Of a stretch of 64,000 bases of DNA, positions 46,689 to 58,500 are shown one piece after another. The notes beneath the pieces are model-generated. The model did no database searches, was not told where the DNA came from, and saw only the letters and a program-made list of their open reading frames with translations. Source of the DNA: Oscheius dolichura (Eukaryota > Nematoda > Chromadorea > Rhabditida > Rhabditidae); assembly GCA_932521035.1 (NCBI GenBank), contig OW051493.1, forward strand, positions 4,650,001 through 4,714,000. The letters are read 5' to 3'. Numbering within the stretch: position 1 is the stretch's first letter; each line of letters begins with the position of its first letter. The translations under genes were made by a program, and so were the position numbers.

Positions 46689-48919
46689 ATGATGGTTCCA
46701 AAACCTGGAAATAATGAAAATGTGACCAATCAGTTTGTAACTCTTCTTACAAAATTGAAAGAATTTGAAGTAATTCCTCACCATTTTGATGAAACACTGG
46801 TAGACAAATTTTTAGAACTAGTAGATTTCTCAGGTTTTCTCAATAATTTTTTTCTAGTACAGTTTTAGACCCTTCAATGACTCGTATCTTACGTGAACAA
46901 TTAATACAGCACGATATTTTTGAACAAACCAGCGCGTATACCGCTGTTTTGCTACGCTTAGTGGCCAAAGCAGTCCGTACAAAAGTTGGACCTTTATTGT
47001 AATAACAAGTTGGTGTTTCAGAAAATATGCATGCACCAGGAACCTTTCTTAACTTTTTTTCAAGAAATACCAACGTTTCTCTACCAATCTAGACCCCCAT
47101 TTGTCGTAGGAAGAGTTTTCGAACTTTGTGTAGCTGCTTTGCCGTTTCAAAAGGATTTAAATGGTCGGGTTTGTTTTTTTTCCCTTTACACATAACATTT
47201 TTAGACGTGTTAGCATGGGCTGTAAACAATTTCTCCGACTCCCTCTTGTCGTATGATTCTGGTTCATACAAGATGACCGTTTTTGTAAGAGCGCAGGTGG
47301 TACAGCTTTTAAAATGTTTACCGCTATCGGAATCACTTGAAGAACATCTTGCTGTTTTATCAGAAATTTTTGGACGCTGTCCCATATTAGTATGCACTTC
47401 GGTAGTTCTTAACCTTTTTTGTAGGATTCACCCTTCGTTCTTAACAGTATCGCGTGTGTTGCTAAAGAGCATGCGCCTTTCTTTGAAAAACAGTGGGAGC
47501 CAGAAAAAATTCTTTCAAACCTTTTGCTATCTTACCCAACTGGACGCGGACTTGCTCCTGAAATCTTCGAATACCTTAGTAAAACTTTGTGAGTCGTTTA
47601 ATTTAACATACGCTGAATCTTTAGACACCTATCGGATAAAGTACATAATTTATTGCATAATAACCCCTGTTTTGCTGTAAATTTTTGGCTGTACTATTTT
47701 TATAGGTACTTACTTTATTGGTTTATGTAATTGTCTACTCATAGGTACGCAAAGCTTCCTGAAATAGCAGTGGACCTTGTAATTACCAGCTGCTCACTAG
47801 AGCAATTCTGCCCATTTATACCATATTTTTCTCAGCAGAACAGACTAGTATGTTTTGATTGTTTTAATTAAATTTTTTGAAGGAAGAAGCTCTTGAAAAA
47901 ATTAAACCATACCTAAACAACAGAAAGAAAATAAACGCTTCATCAGTGTTAAGGTCATATTTTATAACAAATATTCGTATTTTATAATATTATTTTCAGA
48001 TTTTTAGAAACAATCCTTCCTATAGCAAAGGACAGTCAAATAATAGAAATTCTGGAAATATGTCATTCAACAATTGCTGTATGTTCTAGAATGTGTTATA
48101 TATAAGCTTGCAGAATTCACCACCGATACTGCGGCTAATTAACACAGATGACAGAGGTTATTTAGAAAAATGTCCTCTGCTAAGCGCGACTATCACAAAA
48201 AAAATGAAGGATGTCTTTATTTCTGGTATCTGTAGACTTCTATGTTTGTACATATATATATATATCGTTTAGACGTAATGAATCACGAATGGGAGATAAT
48301 TGAAAACGCGTTAGAAGTCGCCGAATGTGTTCCCTCCTCTCTTGCTATTGGTAAGTAAATGTTTAGAAGTGATTACAAGTTATTTAGTTGAAATTGACGA
48401 TAAATTTCTGTTCCACGAAAATGATTATGTTGCTCTGGCCGCATTGAGGTGTGCTATTTCAAAAAACTCTAAACATTTTGACGTGTATTCGAAGATTGTT
48501 AAACAGTCAATACATTCACAGTCAAAGTTGGCTTTTTTCCGTATTTTTTCAATGACGAATCAGATTATTAGCACTTGAAATGCTTGGAAACAACTATCCC
48601 GAATCTCGAGAGCAATGCCTCATAGTATTACCAGATGCTTTGGAAGATGATGACAATGAGAATCGCTGGGCTGCTTTTCAGTTAGGAAAAGTATTGTTTA
48701 GCGACTCTATGGGAAAAGAAATCTTGGAAAAATATGTCGATGTTAGTCTTTTTTTTTTGCTTTAATATTTCTTTTTTTAAGGATTATTTGATAGGCGTTG
48801 AGGTACGCCGTTTGTTCAACTTGGCCCCTTCTATCGTTTCTAATTCGATCTCAAACGCCTTGGAAAATATAATCTCTGGACTCGAAATGATAAATGTGGA
48901 CGTTCCTGATTGTTCATGA
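46689..48919 (+). CDS. Helical-repeat (HEAT/ARM-like) protein, unrecognised
   Basis: The ATG at 46689 lies 2 bases after ATTTCAG. Exons join in phase to give an all-helical protein of roughly 570 residues: VTNQFVTLLTKLKEFEVIPH, DPSMTRILREQLIQHDIFEQ, YQSRPPFVVGRVFELCVAAL, MTVFVRAQVVQLLKCLPLSE, YAKLPEIAVDLVITSCSLEQ, SVLRFLETILPIAKDSQIIE, YVALAALRCAISKNSKHFDV and VRRLFNLAPSIVSNSISNAL, ending DVPDCS. The regular Leu-rich amphipathic helices suggest a HEAT-type solenoid scaffold. No catalytic motif was seen and I could not place the family. It is the third gene of the close plus-strand run that starts with RBM28, and converges with the elongase gene. Confidence 0.65.
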
Positions 48920-49086
48920 TCTGTTTATAGTCTTTCATAAACATTGTATAACTGTACCGAGGAAGTTGGGGTGATATGTAATGAAAACAAATGAGATTCT
49001 CTGGATAAGGAGGGAACTACGGCCAGACACCAACTAACCCAACCGTTTTGATATGCACTGAGCCCACATAGTAGCCGTAGTATGTA

Positions 49087-50666
49087 TTATTCCTGTTTGA
49101 GGGGTTCCTTCTTCGGCGCCTTCACTAAGTAGGCCTTGTTAAAGAAGGAGGAGAAGAGGATAAGAAATGACGCATAAATGGCGAAAGCGATAGCCAAGTT
49201 GTCATACGATTGTTGACACATCTGACCGTTGAGTTTTAGAAGGAGGACGACCACAGAAATAGCGACCCCAATAAGCATCTGCGTCGTTTGCAGAGCCGTT
49301 ACAGTCCTGAAGGCAAAACATTATGGAGCCGGGGGGAAATATTACATGGAGATGAACTTGGGGAGACGGTAGCCCAAGGCGGTGATGGCGTAATAAGTGT
49401 ACATGATGGAATGGACAAAATAATTCATCATTATGAACCATCGGCCGGCGGCAGTCAATTCCACGGCTGAAATGTCCTTTTTTCTCTTATTTCCCTTATT
49501 TTAGAAGGTTTGTTATCCCCGAAAGCTAGGATCTCTGCGACGTCACTGCTGTTTTTGAACAAACAAGCGCAATCGCTCGCGTAACAGCCAGAGGGTCAGT
49601 TCCCAAGCTGGAAACATCAAGTCCTGTCTGACATCAGGGCATAAAGAATGCTGTGATAACCGGGCGTCTTTAGTATGGGAAATAGGGCGTACACTCGCAC
49701 TGACACCTCTCCGATGCCAAAAGAACAGACAGAGGAACACTTGACGTATTCAAATTACGGGAAGAGATCCTGTTCGACACAAGGTCGGCCGCTTCCCTCT
49801 CATTTTTAGCCAATCCTCACAATTGGACGCACTGTGAGCACAGGTTCGGTTATGTAAACAGCGCCTATCGATCCCTGTACTAGCCATTGGACGAGATGTT
49901 CCGAGGAACCCGTAGCCAAGGAAATGCCCCGGGGGCTCCCTGGTTACGTGGAATTGTGTCCTGGGAAGTGACGGGGGTCCGAGATAACGGGGAGATAGCG
50001 GCGGGATATAGTTAGATGAGAGAGGGGGAGACTCACCGGAATGCCAGCTGAGGATGATGACCACGGCGTGGTGGTACCTGAAAGGATTGTATCCACCCGG
50101 AGGGGGAGGGGGACTGACCAGTGGAGGAAGATGACGGGCCTCTTGCGGAGGACGAGGAAGAGGGTGTCGCCGAACTCGGCGATTTTGGAGAAGGAGAAGA
50201 GGCAGGCCCAGAAGGCGGCCGGGCCCCGGGGATCCATCGAGAAACAGATCGAGTCCACCAGCGGCCTAGGGTGGGGATCTGCCCCCGACCGGAGGAGACC
50301 TACCTTTGGGTGAGCATGTGGACAAACTCGATGCCGAACCGCCAGGTGCCCAGGATACTAAAAACGGCGAGGAACCCATTCCACAGGATGAGGAGCGGCT
50401 TCATGCTGAACTCTTTCACTTGTCTACCCCCAAAATGGTACCAACTTATAGGGCTTTCTGTTGTCCATGAACTTCTGCAAGAGATTTATGGTGGCCACGT
50501 AGATGATGGCCAGCCAGACGGAGGCGCTCCAGTGCCGGGCGAAGAAGGTGTGCACGGTGCGGTCATCCCAGTACTTCTCGGGGCCGAACAACTCGGCGTA
50601 TTGGTAGGGCGAATAGATTATTTTGACTCCGTTGCCCGTCCACACCGAGTATCCGGGGTCGGCCAT
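49087..50666 (-). CDS. Very-long-chain fatty acid elongase, ELOVL6-like
   Basis: The enzyme is the membrane-bound condensing enzyme of fatty acid elongation in the ER. Seen in order: MADPGYSVWTGNGVKIIYSP at the start (ATG 50666), a membrane helix ASVWLAIIYVATINLLQKFM, KPLLILWNGFLAVFSILGTW, KIAEFGDTLFLVLRKRPVIF LHW, then the catalytic HxxHH box completed across an intron as LHW|YHHAVV, a long intron (about 49470-50035), AAGRWFIMMNYFVHSIMYTY, TVTALQTTQMLIGVAISVVV and a final helix before a basic tail (KKEPLKQE). The MNYFVHxxMYxYY and QxxQM motifs are those of the ELO family, and overall order is closest to ELOVL6. The gene is GC-rich compared with both neighbours. Confidence 0.92.
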
Positions 50667-51519
50667 CCCTGAAAATTCTCTCGTTGGAGGGAGGTGGGAT
50701 TTCGGAGAAGCTCCCAGCCCCGCCCCGACTATGCTAATATCGATTCTTGTTTCAACAAGGAGCTCTGTAGCCATAAAGGTGATAGGAAAAGAGAGGAGCC
50801 TTGGGCACGGCCAGCAGACCGGTTGTCTCAATCGTCACGGTTTACCTAGCCGTGCCGCAGCCGACTGGAAAAGCGCTCCTCCGCGGCGGTCAAAGGGCGA
50901 CCAACACGCCACGGCCAACTGGTCCTACTGGCAAGAGTATCCTCCCCTAATTGGCACATTCTAAGTGGACTGGAAAGAGGCTCCTCAAAATCTTGGGAAG
51001 GCACAGACTACAGCTTCAGACGACGACGTAACAGAGCAAACACAGGCCTGTTTTGCGGCTCCATCACTTTCTCTGCGTGTTCCTAACGGCGAGTTAAAAG
51101 TGCAATTTCGTGAGGAAAAACGCAATAGAAGTTTCAAGTAGGGGGCGATTTCCAGAAGAAGAACTCAACAAAACATGGGAACAGAGAAAGACGGGGTTTA
51201 TTCGTCAAATAATGCCTGTTTGGCGGAGGAAGTGACGGTTTCTCGTGGAAGAGAACACACGTCAGGAGAGTGATTCACTGGCTGACTTTATCAGATCGTA
51301 GTGCAAATGGCAACTTCTTATCATCCGGTCGAACCACGCCACTCCATTGCAAATTGTTCTTTTCTCAAAGTGGATCGAGTGCGTAGTTATGAGGAGACCA
51401 GTAGCACACTGACAGTTACCACCTCATCCAGAAACTGAAAGAAATATTGGGCCGTCTTTTTTACGCTATCTCGAGAAAAAGGAGGACGAGGGCAAGCAGA
51501 AGAGAACCGACGCTGTGGA
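50667..51519. other. Intergenic region upstream of the elongase
   Basis: GC-rich near the elongase start, probably promoter and 5' UTR, then mixed. No coding pattern or repeat was recognised. Confidence 0.4.
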
Positions 51520-52127
51520 AAGGATCTCTACGAGTGGCTTCGGGCCAAGGAATCGCTGTTCCCAATGAAGATCTCCAAGATGCCGTCATCTTGGCCAATC
51601 AGGGATATACTGTTGGTCTCAGGTCCTCTCCCGGACCATCGGAAATTGGCCAAGTTTGTGTCCTGGACCAACTTCATCAAGAAGGGCCAGCTGCAGGAGG
51701 AGGGTGTCAGGAGGTTCGTCGAGCCGACGGTGTTGGACTGGATGCCGTCTTCAATGTTCAGCCTGGATTCCTGAAGGAGATACACGGCCTCTGGGAAGCA
51801 AACGCGAGGCGCCGAAGATCTTCATGGAGCCGGAACTCTACGTCTAACCATGCCTTCCTGGTCCTATCCCACTCTTCGCATATTCGGACGAAGGATCTTC
51901 TGCTGAACTGGTCCCGCAACTCTGTGGTCACCTTCCTGAAGTCGAATGATATGGGTCATATCATATGATATGATCATATGGTGATCGTGGACAGCCTGCC
52001 CCCTTCAAGGGTCACACATCTCTTCAACCCGAGGTCCCCCAGATATGGAGCAGAGAATATTCCTCCTGGAAGAGTGGGCCAGCCCCTCGACGTCGGCTAT
52101 TTCCGGAACAAGAGTGGATCCTTTTGA
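51520..52127 (+). mobile_element. Degraded transposase-like sequence (DDE type)
   Basis: The plus strand carries protein-like but broken pieces in several frames: EWLRAKESLFPMKISKMPSS then KLAKFVSWTNFIKKGQL and PTVLDWMPSSMFSLDS (stop), then GSKREAPKIFMEPELYV (stop), and finally VIVDSLPPSRVTHLF, ENIPPGRVGQPLDVGYFRNK to a stop at 52127. The last piece has the order seen in pogo/IS630-like DDE transposases, where a (V)D-S segment is followed by IPPG...QPLDVxxFR. A 16-bp palindrome interrupts it at 51957-51972. No introns explain the frame changes, so this looks like a dead element rather than a gene. Confidence 0.45.
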
Positions 52128-52555
52128 AGTCTGTGGAAAAAGGAAAACGGTTGCTATGATAGCTTTTGACAATCTATCGAATGGTATAGGTCTTGCCTCA
52201 TGTGAAGTCATCCTAATAGGTTTCACTTTTCAATTGAAATATTTGATCAGTTTTCCAAGGTTTTCAATGCAATTTTAGAATCCCATGAATAATCTACGCA
52301 TTTACGTACATCTTTTTGTTTACGCCCCCTGAAGAGCGTTTGAATATATTTTTGCTTGTCGGTATACATTTTGTCCCTTTCACTATGGTGTCCATGTTGT
52401 CGCTTATATAGTATTTCGCATATATATAGTATTTGCTAATGTATCAATATTAGAGTTATTGAAAAAAAACTGACGAGTTGGTAACGCAATTTGATAAATT
52501 ACAGCAATTTTTTGAATCATATTTTTGTGTAACTTTATATTTCAGATTCCAGAGC
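52128..52555. other. AT-rich intergenic region before UTP20
   Basis: No ORF or repeat of note. TTTCAG ends at 52545, ten bases before the UTP20 start codon. Confidence 0.4.
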
Positions 52556-55500
52556 ATGAGTGAGGAAGAATCAGAGCCAATAGTAGATAATAAAGTTGGG
52601 AAATATGCCGGGCTTAAAGTAAGCTTCGTTTCACACCTATAACTTGTTTTTTTAAAGTTTGTCAGTTTCGCCAAATACGTTGCCCAAATTGGTGGAGACA
52701 ATGCCAAATTCACGCGAAGATTAAGACTAACGGACTCTACTGATACTACATTTTTTAGAGAAGCCCTTTCAAAGTGGAATGACCAAGATCACAGCGCTTC
52801 CTACAGTTAGTTGATCTATTTTTATTTTATTCTATAAATCTAAAATGTGTTCGATTATAGGCGCGTTTATTGATGAAATACCTGCCAATGAACTGGAGTC
52901 ATATGCCCAACTCTTGCATAATAAGGATGTACTGGTTAGTACTTTATTAAAGTACATCAATAATGAAGTAAGTCCTTTTTCGCACCTTCTAAAAGTTATT
53001 CCAGCATCATTTTCAATCGCTCCCAGCTTTTTGCGAATTATTAGCCGCCATTTCTCGAGATCTTAAAGACGAATTTAGTGCCTACGTCTGGTCATCAATT
53101 GAAACTTTAATCAATGTTCTTGGTTCTTGTCGTGTACTCGCCCAAGTTATCTGTGGATTTAGATCTTGGAAAGCAGGAGAAGTCTCATGTTGAAGCTGCG
53201 TTTTATTGCCTAACCATCATTGTGAAAGTTCTATGGAAAAAGCTACTGGTGAGGAATTGCAAAAAGGCTTTCTGGTATACTCTATCTGATAACTTCTCAT
53301 TTCACGTGTTTTAGGCGTTTTGTTCCTTTGTTTGGTAGCAGTCGAAAATATGTTAGAAGATTTGCTGCTGAAAGCCTTGCATTTCTTTTAAGAAAGTTAC
53401 CTGATTTGCGTGAAATAGTACCGTTTATTGTAACTCATGCATTCAAAGTCAGTTAAAAAATCTTTTGCAAACAAAACTAATTTAGGTGCGTGATGATTAT
53501 TTACGCGAAGGGAGTGCGGAACTTTTTTTCAATGTTTTCAAAGGTCTGGCGGGCGGATTTCATAGTACTGCTCATCAGGTAAGCGAGTCTAGCATAAACA
53601 ATATCTTGCAGTTTATTACCGAAATAATAGATGGGGCATTTTCTCATTGCGATGAAGCCGAAAGGGAGTATGGATACGAAATATTGACAACAGTGACTGA
53701 GCTCACAGTTAACTACATCAAAAAACACAAGAATGCGTCTTTAAACATTTATGAAAACGCTCTTCTGGTAAGAAATCTTTGTATAAGTACACTGTAATTA
53801 AATAGGATATGCTGGAGACGACTCAGTCGCAGATAAAGTGTACATTTATATTCCGTATACTGCCTAGTCTTTATGTAGAAGGACGAAATGGGATATTATT
53901 CAACAATGTTGATAGATTAGCCCACTTGATTAGAAAAATTGCTAAGGCTGATTTCTTCGAAATCAGTACCCCATTTGTTGAATTTCTCTCTCAGGTAAAG
54001 CTTAAAAGTTTAAACTTTTTTTCTTTCAATTATAGAGTATTTTGTTATTGCTCAACCAACCACTGCACTATGCATTTATACGGGAGATTTGTGAGCAGTT
54101 AATTAAAGCTGAGAGAATAGAAACTACATCGGAACTAGTATTATATCATATTTTCTATCATAGCTTCTTTTCAGCTCTTAAGTCTGTTTACATCTTTAAA
54201 AAGGAGTGATGCTTTTGACCTCCATATTATGCCGTCATTAGGCAACTGCGCAACATTAGTTTTAGAAAAAAGACCTGATCTTGCCTCGAAGGTAGTTTCC
54301 GTGTATGCTGATATCTGCGCTGAAAGGAAACCACTAGCCAACATTGTTAATAATCGAAGTAAGGCTGATTTATATATTGCTACCATTATTGAAATTTTTA
54401 AAGGCCGCTCCCTATTTTTTGATATAACGAAGCACACCAGGGTGAAAGATCTGCTTATATCAGAACTGCAACATCTACCAAATCATGATACTGACTATTC
54501 TGCCAGGATGGCCATTGTTTATCCATGGTTATTTAATATTGGAGAAGATTTCATAGGTTTTTGCCATGATTATATGTCTACCGTCTTTTTAGGAGCTGAG
54601 CATTTTCAAGCATGGCTAATCGATCGGATGAAAAATTCTCAAAAAACCTTAGAAGATTCTCAGCTGTGTTTCATTATCGCTGCTGCGTTATATCAAACAG
54701 ATAAAAGCCTTCTAGCGAGTATACCTAGAAACCTGATCGAAACATTTATAAGGTGGGTGTGTGTTACTGTATTTTTAATTTAATCTTTATTTCAGTCAGC
54801 ACAATTGCTCACAGTCTTCAAACCTTCTTTTACAAATATATGTGTTAAGTGCTGGCGAAGTAGGGGATATAGACTTTTTTCACAAGTATTAGTTTATATA
54901 AGCTCTAGTTTATGCTTTAGAATAACAACTCTATTAACGCCCTCATTTTTCTGTCCAGATATTGCAAAGCGAAGGACAGCCTTACAAGTACTCAATCTGT
55001 TCCATGTACCGCTTGATGGTGAAGCACACTCAAATGCATTTGACGACTCATCGGTCTGTTTCATATAGTCATTCAATGTAAAACCACTTCCAGCAGAATC
55101 ATGAAGGTATGTTCAAGATTCTTCTTTCCGCTGAAAATACTGAGCTATCTGACTCAAGGGAGCGTCTATTGCATTTTCGAAAACTTCGATATGGTCTACA
55201 TCGTCCTCAACTTCCTAAAGAGCATTGCCAGATTTACGAAGATGTAGGGTATCAATTAATCACAAACCCTTTTAGATTATTCTGCGTTTGGGATTCTCTC
55301 AGTTTTTTGTCCAGTTTACACTCCTTTGGCCCGGAATGTACGAATTTCTTTCATCATTTGCTCGAGGGATGGATATAGACAATTTCTGGTCAACTTTGAG
55401 CATTATTTTAAATGAAGTTCAACTGGGTATGTCGAATTTTAAGGTAATATTTATATGTATATTAAGGCTGTCATTTACCTGATGCTACTGAAGAATGCCA

Positions 55501-58500
55501 AAGATATTGTTCTTTGTTACCGACGATTGATAATCGCGATCATGCTGACTACTTTTCAGCCCGAGTGCAAATTTTGAAATTTCTTGCTTCTATCCCAGAT
55601 ATAGCCGAACGTCGAACTAGAATACTTAGTCCATTACTCCTAGACCTCTACGAGTATGTTCTAATTACTATCTAACAAGTAGTGGTTTCTTTAATTCCAG
55701 GAATGACTTCAAAAAATCAGGTTCAAATTCAATGGACCTCTTTGAAAACAAATTGATTATAAACAAACGACGAAGGGCGTTTTGTGCTTTGTTAGACGTT
55801 TTTGCTCGATTCAAGGATCCTAAGTCAGTCTACCTGGAAAAGAGGATACATAATATGTATGAACATGTACGTTTTTCTTGTGTTTTTAACAATTATATTT
55901 AGCTTCTGACAATACCGGATAATGCAATTATGAAATCAACCATTGCTTGTTTATTTACCTACAAACAAAAAGAACTTATGCCATATAAGGAAGCATTTGA
56001 GAAGTTGGTGGATGAAAAAGCTTTCAAGGAGGAGCTAATTACCTTTAAAATCGCCGAAGATGATGATGATGCCGTTTTGCTCTCGGAACACCGGCATATA
56101 GCTATGCCGATTTTAATAAGGTTGACGATGTTAGAGTGGTAACTCTTATTTTTAGAATACTCTATGGTAATCTATGTATGCATTTTAAAAAGACGAAGGC
56201 TTCTACTCGTCGCGTAGCAATTTTTCATTATTTGGGTGGTTGCAGACCTGATGAGCTGCAATATATGTTGAATATTATGCTGGAGCCCATAACACGCATA
56301 GGTAGTTCAGTTTTTTTAATAGTAAAATTTAATAGGCCCGAGTGAGACACTGTACGAAAAAATGGACGAATTATGTAAAAACGTGGATGAAATAGCAAAA
56401 ATCGACATGCCAATCATTCACAGGTAGTATTTTTCTTTATTAAAATTTACAGTAATAAGCAAATATTACTAATATGAGGATCACGTTTCCCGTAGGGTTA
56501 TAGGAAAGATTGCAACTGTGCTCTTTTAAGTCGTAAACTTCTAGGATGGGCATCTTATTTTCGCAATACAAAGTGCTCCATTTATTCCTTTGATCTGGCC
56601 AGATAGATAGCCACGGTATTAGCCACCAAAAATTACAATTGCATTTTAAGTTATTTCCCTTAATTGAAACTGTACTACGCATAGCAGAACTTACCGCTAA
56701 ATCTAGCGAATGAAGAATGGTACCATGTTGATTTATCACTGGTATCTTGGTGCTATTTTTGAATGGCTCAAAAGAGTTTAATTTATTTCTAGCTAGAGAT
56801 AACGACAAAAAGCTTACACTCGTAAGCGTATTAAATATTTGGTGGGGAAAGGTTTTAATTGAACTGTTTGAAATCTGTAAGTTAAAGCGATATCCTCGCA
56901 ATCCATGAAATGCTCCCACGTCAATCTAAATAAGTTGTGTTTATCCTGTAATCTTTACCTCATTAATATTTTGTCCTACAATGCAAAGATCCCTTAATAT
57001 TCGTTTATCACCTGAGTGCAGTTGTTCTTTTAAAACAGATTCTTTTATTTCTATATGAAGAGACCGTAATGGTGGTAGCATTTTAAATATATTGCTTACG
57101 TTGTAGTGTAAAATTTTAGGGTAATTAGTTATCTGAATAGTTGCTTGATCTTTTTTGTCGGGTATTATATCATACTCTAAGTTCTTTCAATGTTGTTAAC
57201 AAACCAAATGTTTGAGGAGAAGGTAGCTCTTGTAACTGTGGCATATTAGTCATGTAAAGACTATCCAGCTATTTAATTCAATAATTGGCCCTTAGCCTTT
57301 AGATTTACCTGTGAAATTTGTGCAAACAGTCGGTCATTTAGTTGTCTCATATTATTTCCACTAATATTCAGATATTTTAATTCAAGTAGTTCTTCGAAAC
57401 AGCTTGAATCTAACGTTTCTAGAGTGTTATAACTTAAATCCAGTGAAACTAGTTTAGATATAGGCGATATGTCCCTTTTTGATAATTCGTAAATCTTGTT
57501 TCTGCATTTGAAATGTATAAGTAGTATAATAACTCGCCTGCTTATGTTTAGTTGCCTCAAACCGCGGTAGCTAAATTTTGGAACCGAAAATAAGCCTGTA
57601 GAAGCAAGGTTAATTGAGATGATAGCATGACTGATATCCTGGAAATTTTAAATTTTAAAAATCATAACCTCGATTGCTTACACGAAATGCAGTTGGACTC
57701 CAAGAGCTAATGGGATTGTAGCTGATATCTAAAGATCGTAAATTGGTGAGATGTTCGAATGCTGCTTCTTCCACGCTTTCTATCAAATTATTCGATAGGC
57801 TCAGAATTGAAACGTTTTTCAGTCCTACGAGCTGGGGTGAATCAATTAATTTCAGTTTATTCCAGTTAACAATTAGGCTTCCAAGGCTTTCGGAACAAGG
57901 CTCCAATGCTTCAATAGGTATTCTACCAAATTGGTTGTGCGATAAATCCAGATGATGGAGATTATTATTGCCTAATGAGCCATGAGGCATATGGTTCAAA
58001 GCGTTGTAGCTCAAGTCTAAATATTTGACAAGCTCCTGTAATGCTATTTATATTTCTCTAGGTTAACTTACCTGGTGGATGAAAGTATCCCTCCAAATGG
58101 TTTTTATGTAATTGTGAGATATATCAATATACGTGAGCTTTGGGCAAGACTTCAATGCATGACTCTGTATTTCCATTATACCGTTGTTTTTGAGAGAGAT
58201 TTCTTGCAACTGTTCAAAACTTTCCATCATCTCTTTCCTAATTGTTTGCAGTTTGTTATAGCCGATACTCAGCCGTTTCAAGCTGCGTTTTATACAAGAG
58301 AGTTCAATTCTAATTTTTTCATATTTTTTTTGCCAGCCGACTGACCTGGTTAAATAGTTGAAAGACAGATCTAGAGTTTGCAGTTCAGTGATTTCGCCTA
58401 AGGCATCACAATCAAAAGTCCTCAGTTTGTTTTGGCTTAGATTGATTGCTTCAACTTTTCGAATCATATGAATCATATTCCTGTCCAAAAACTCTATGGT

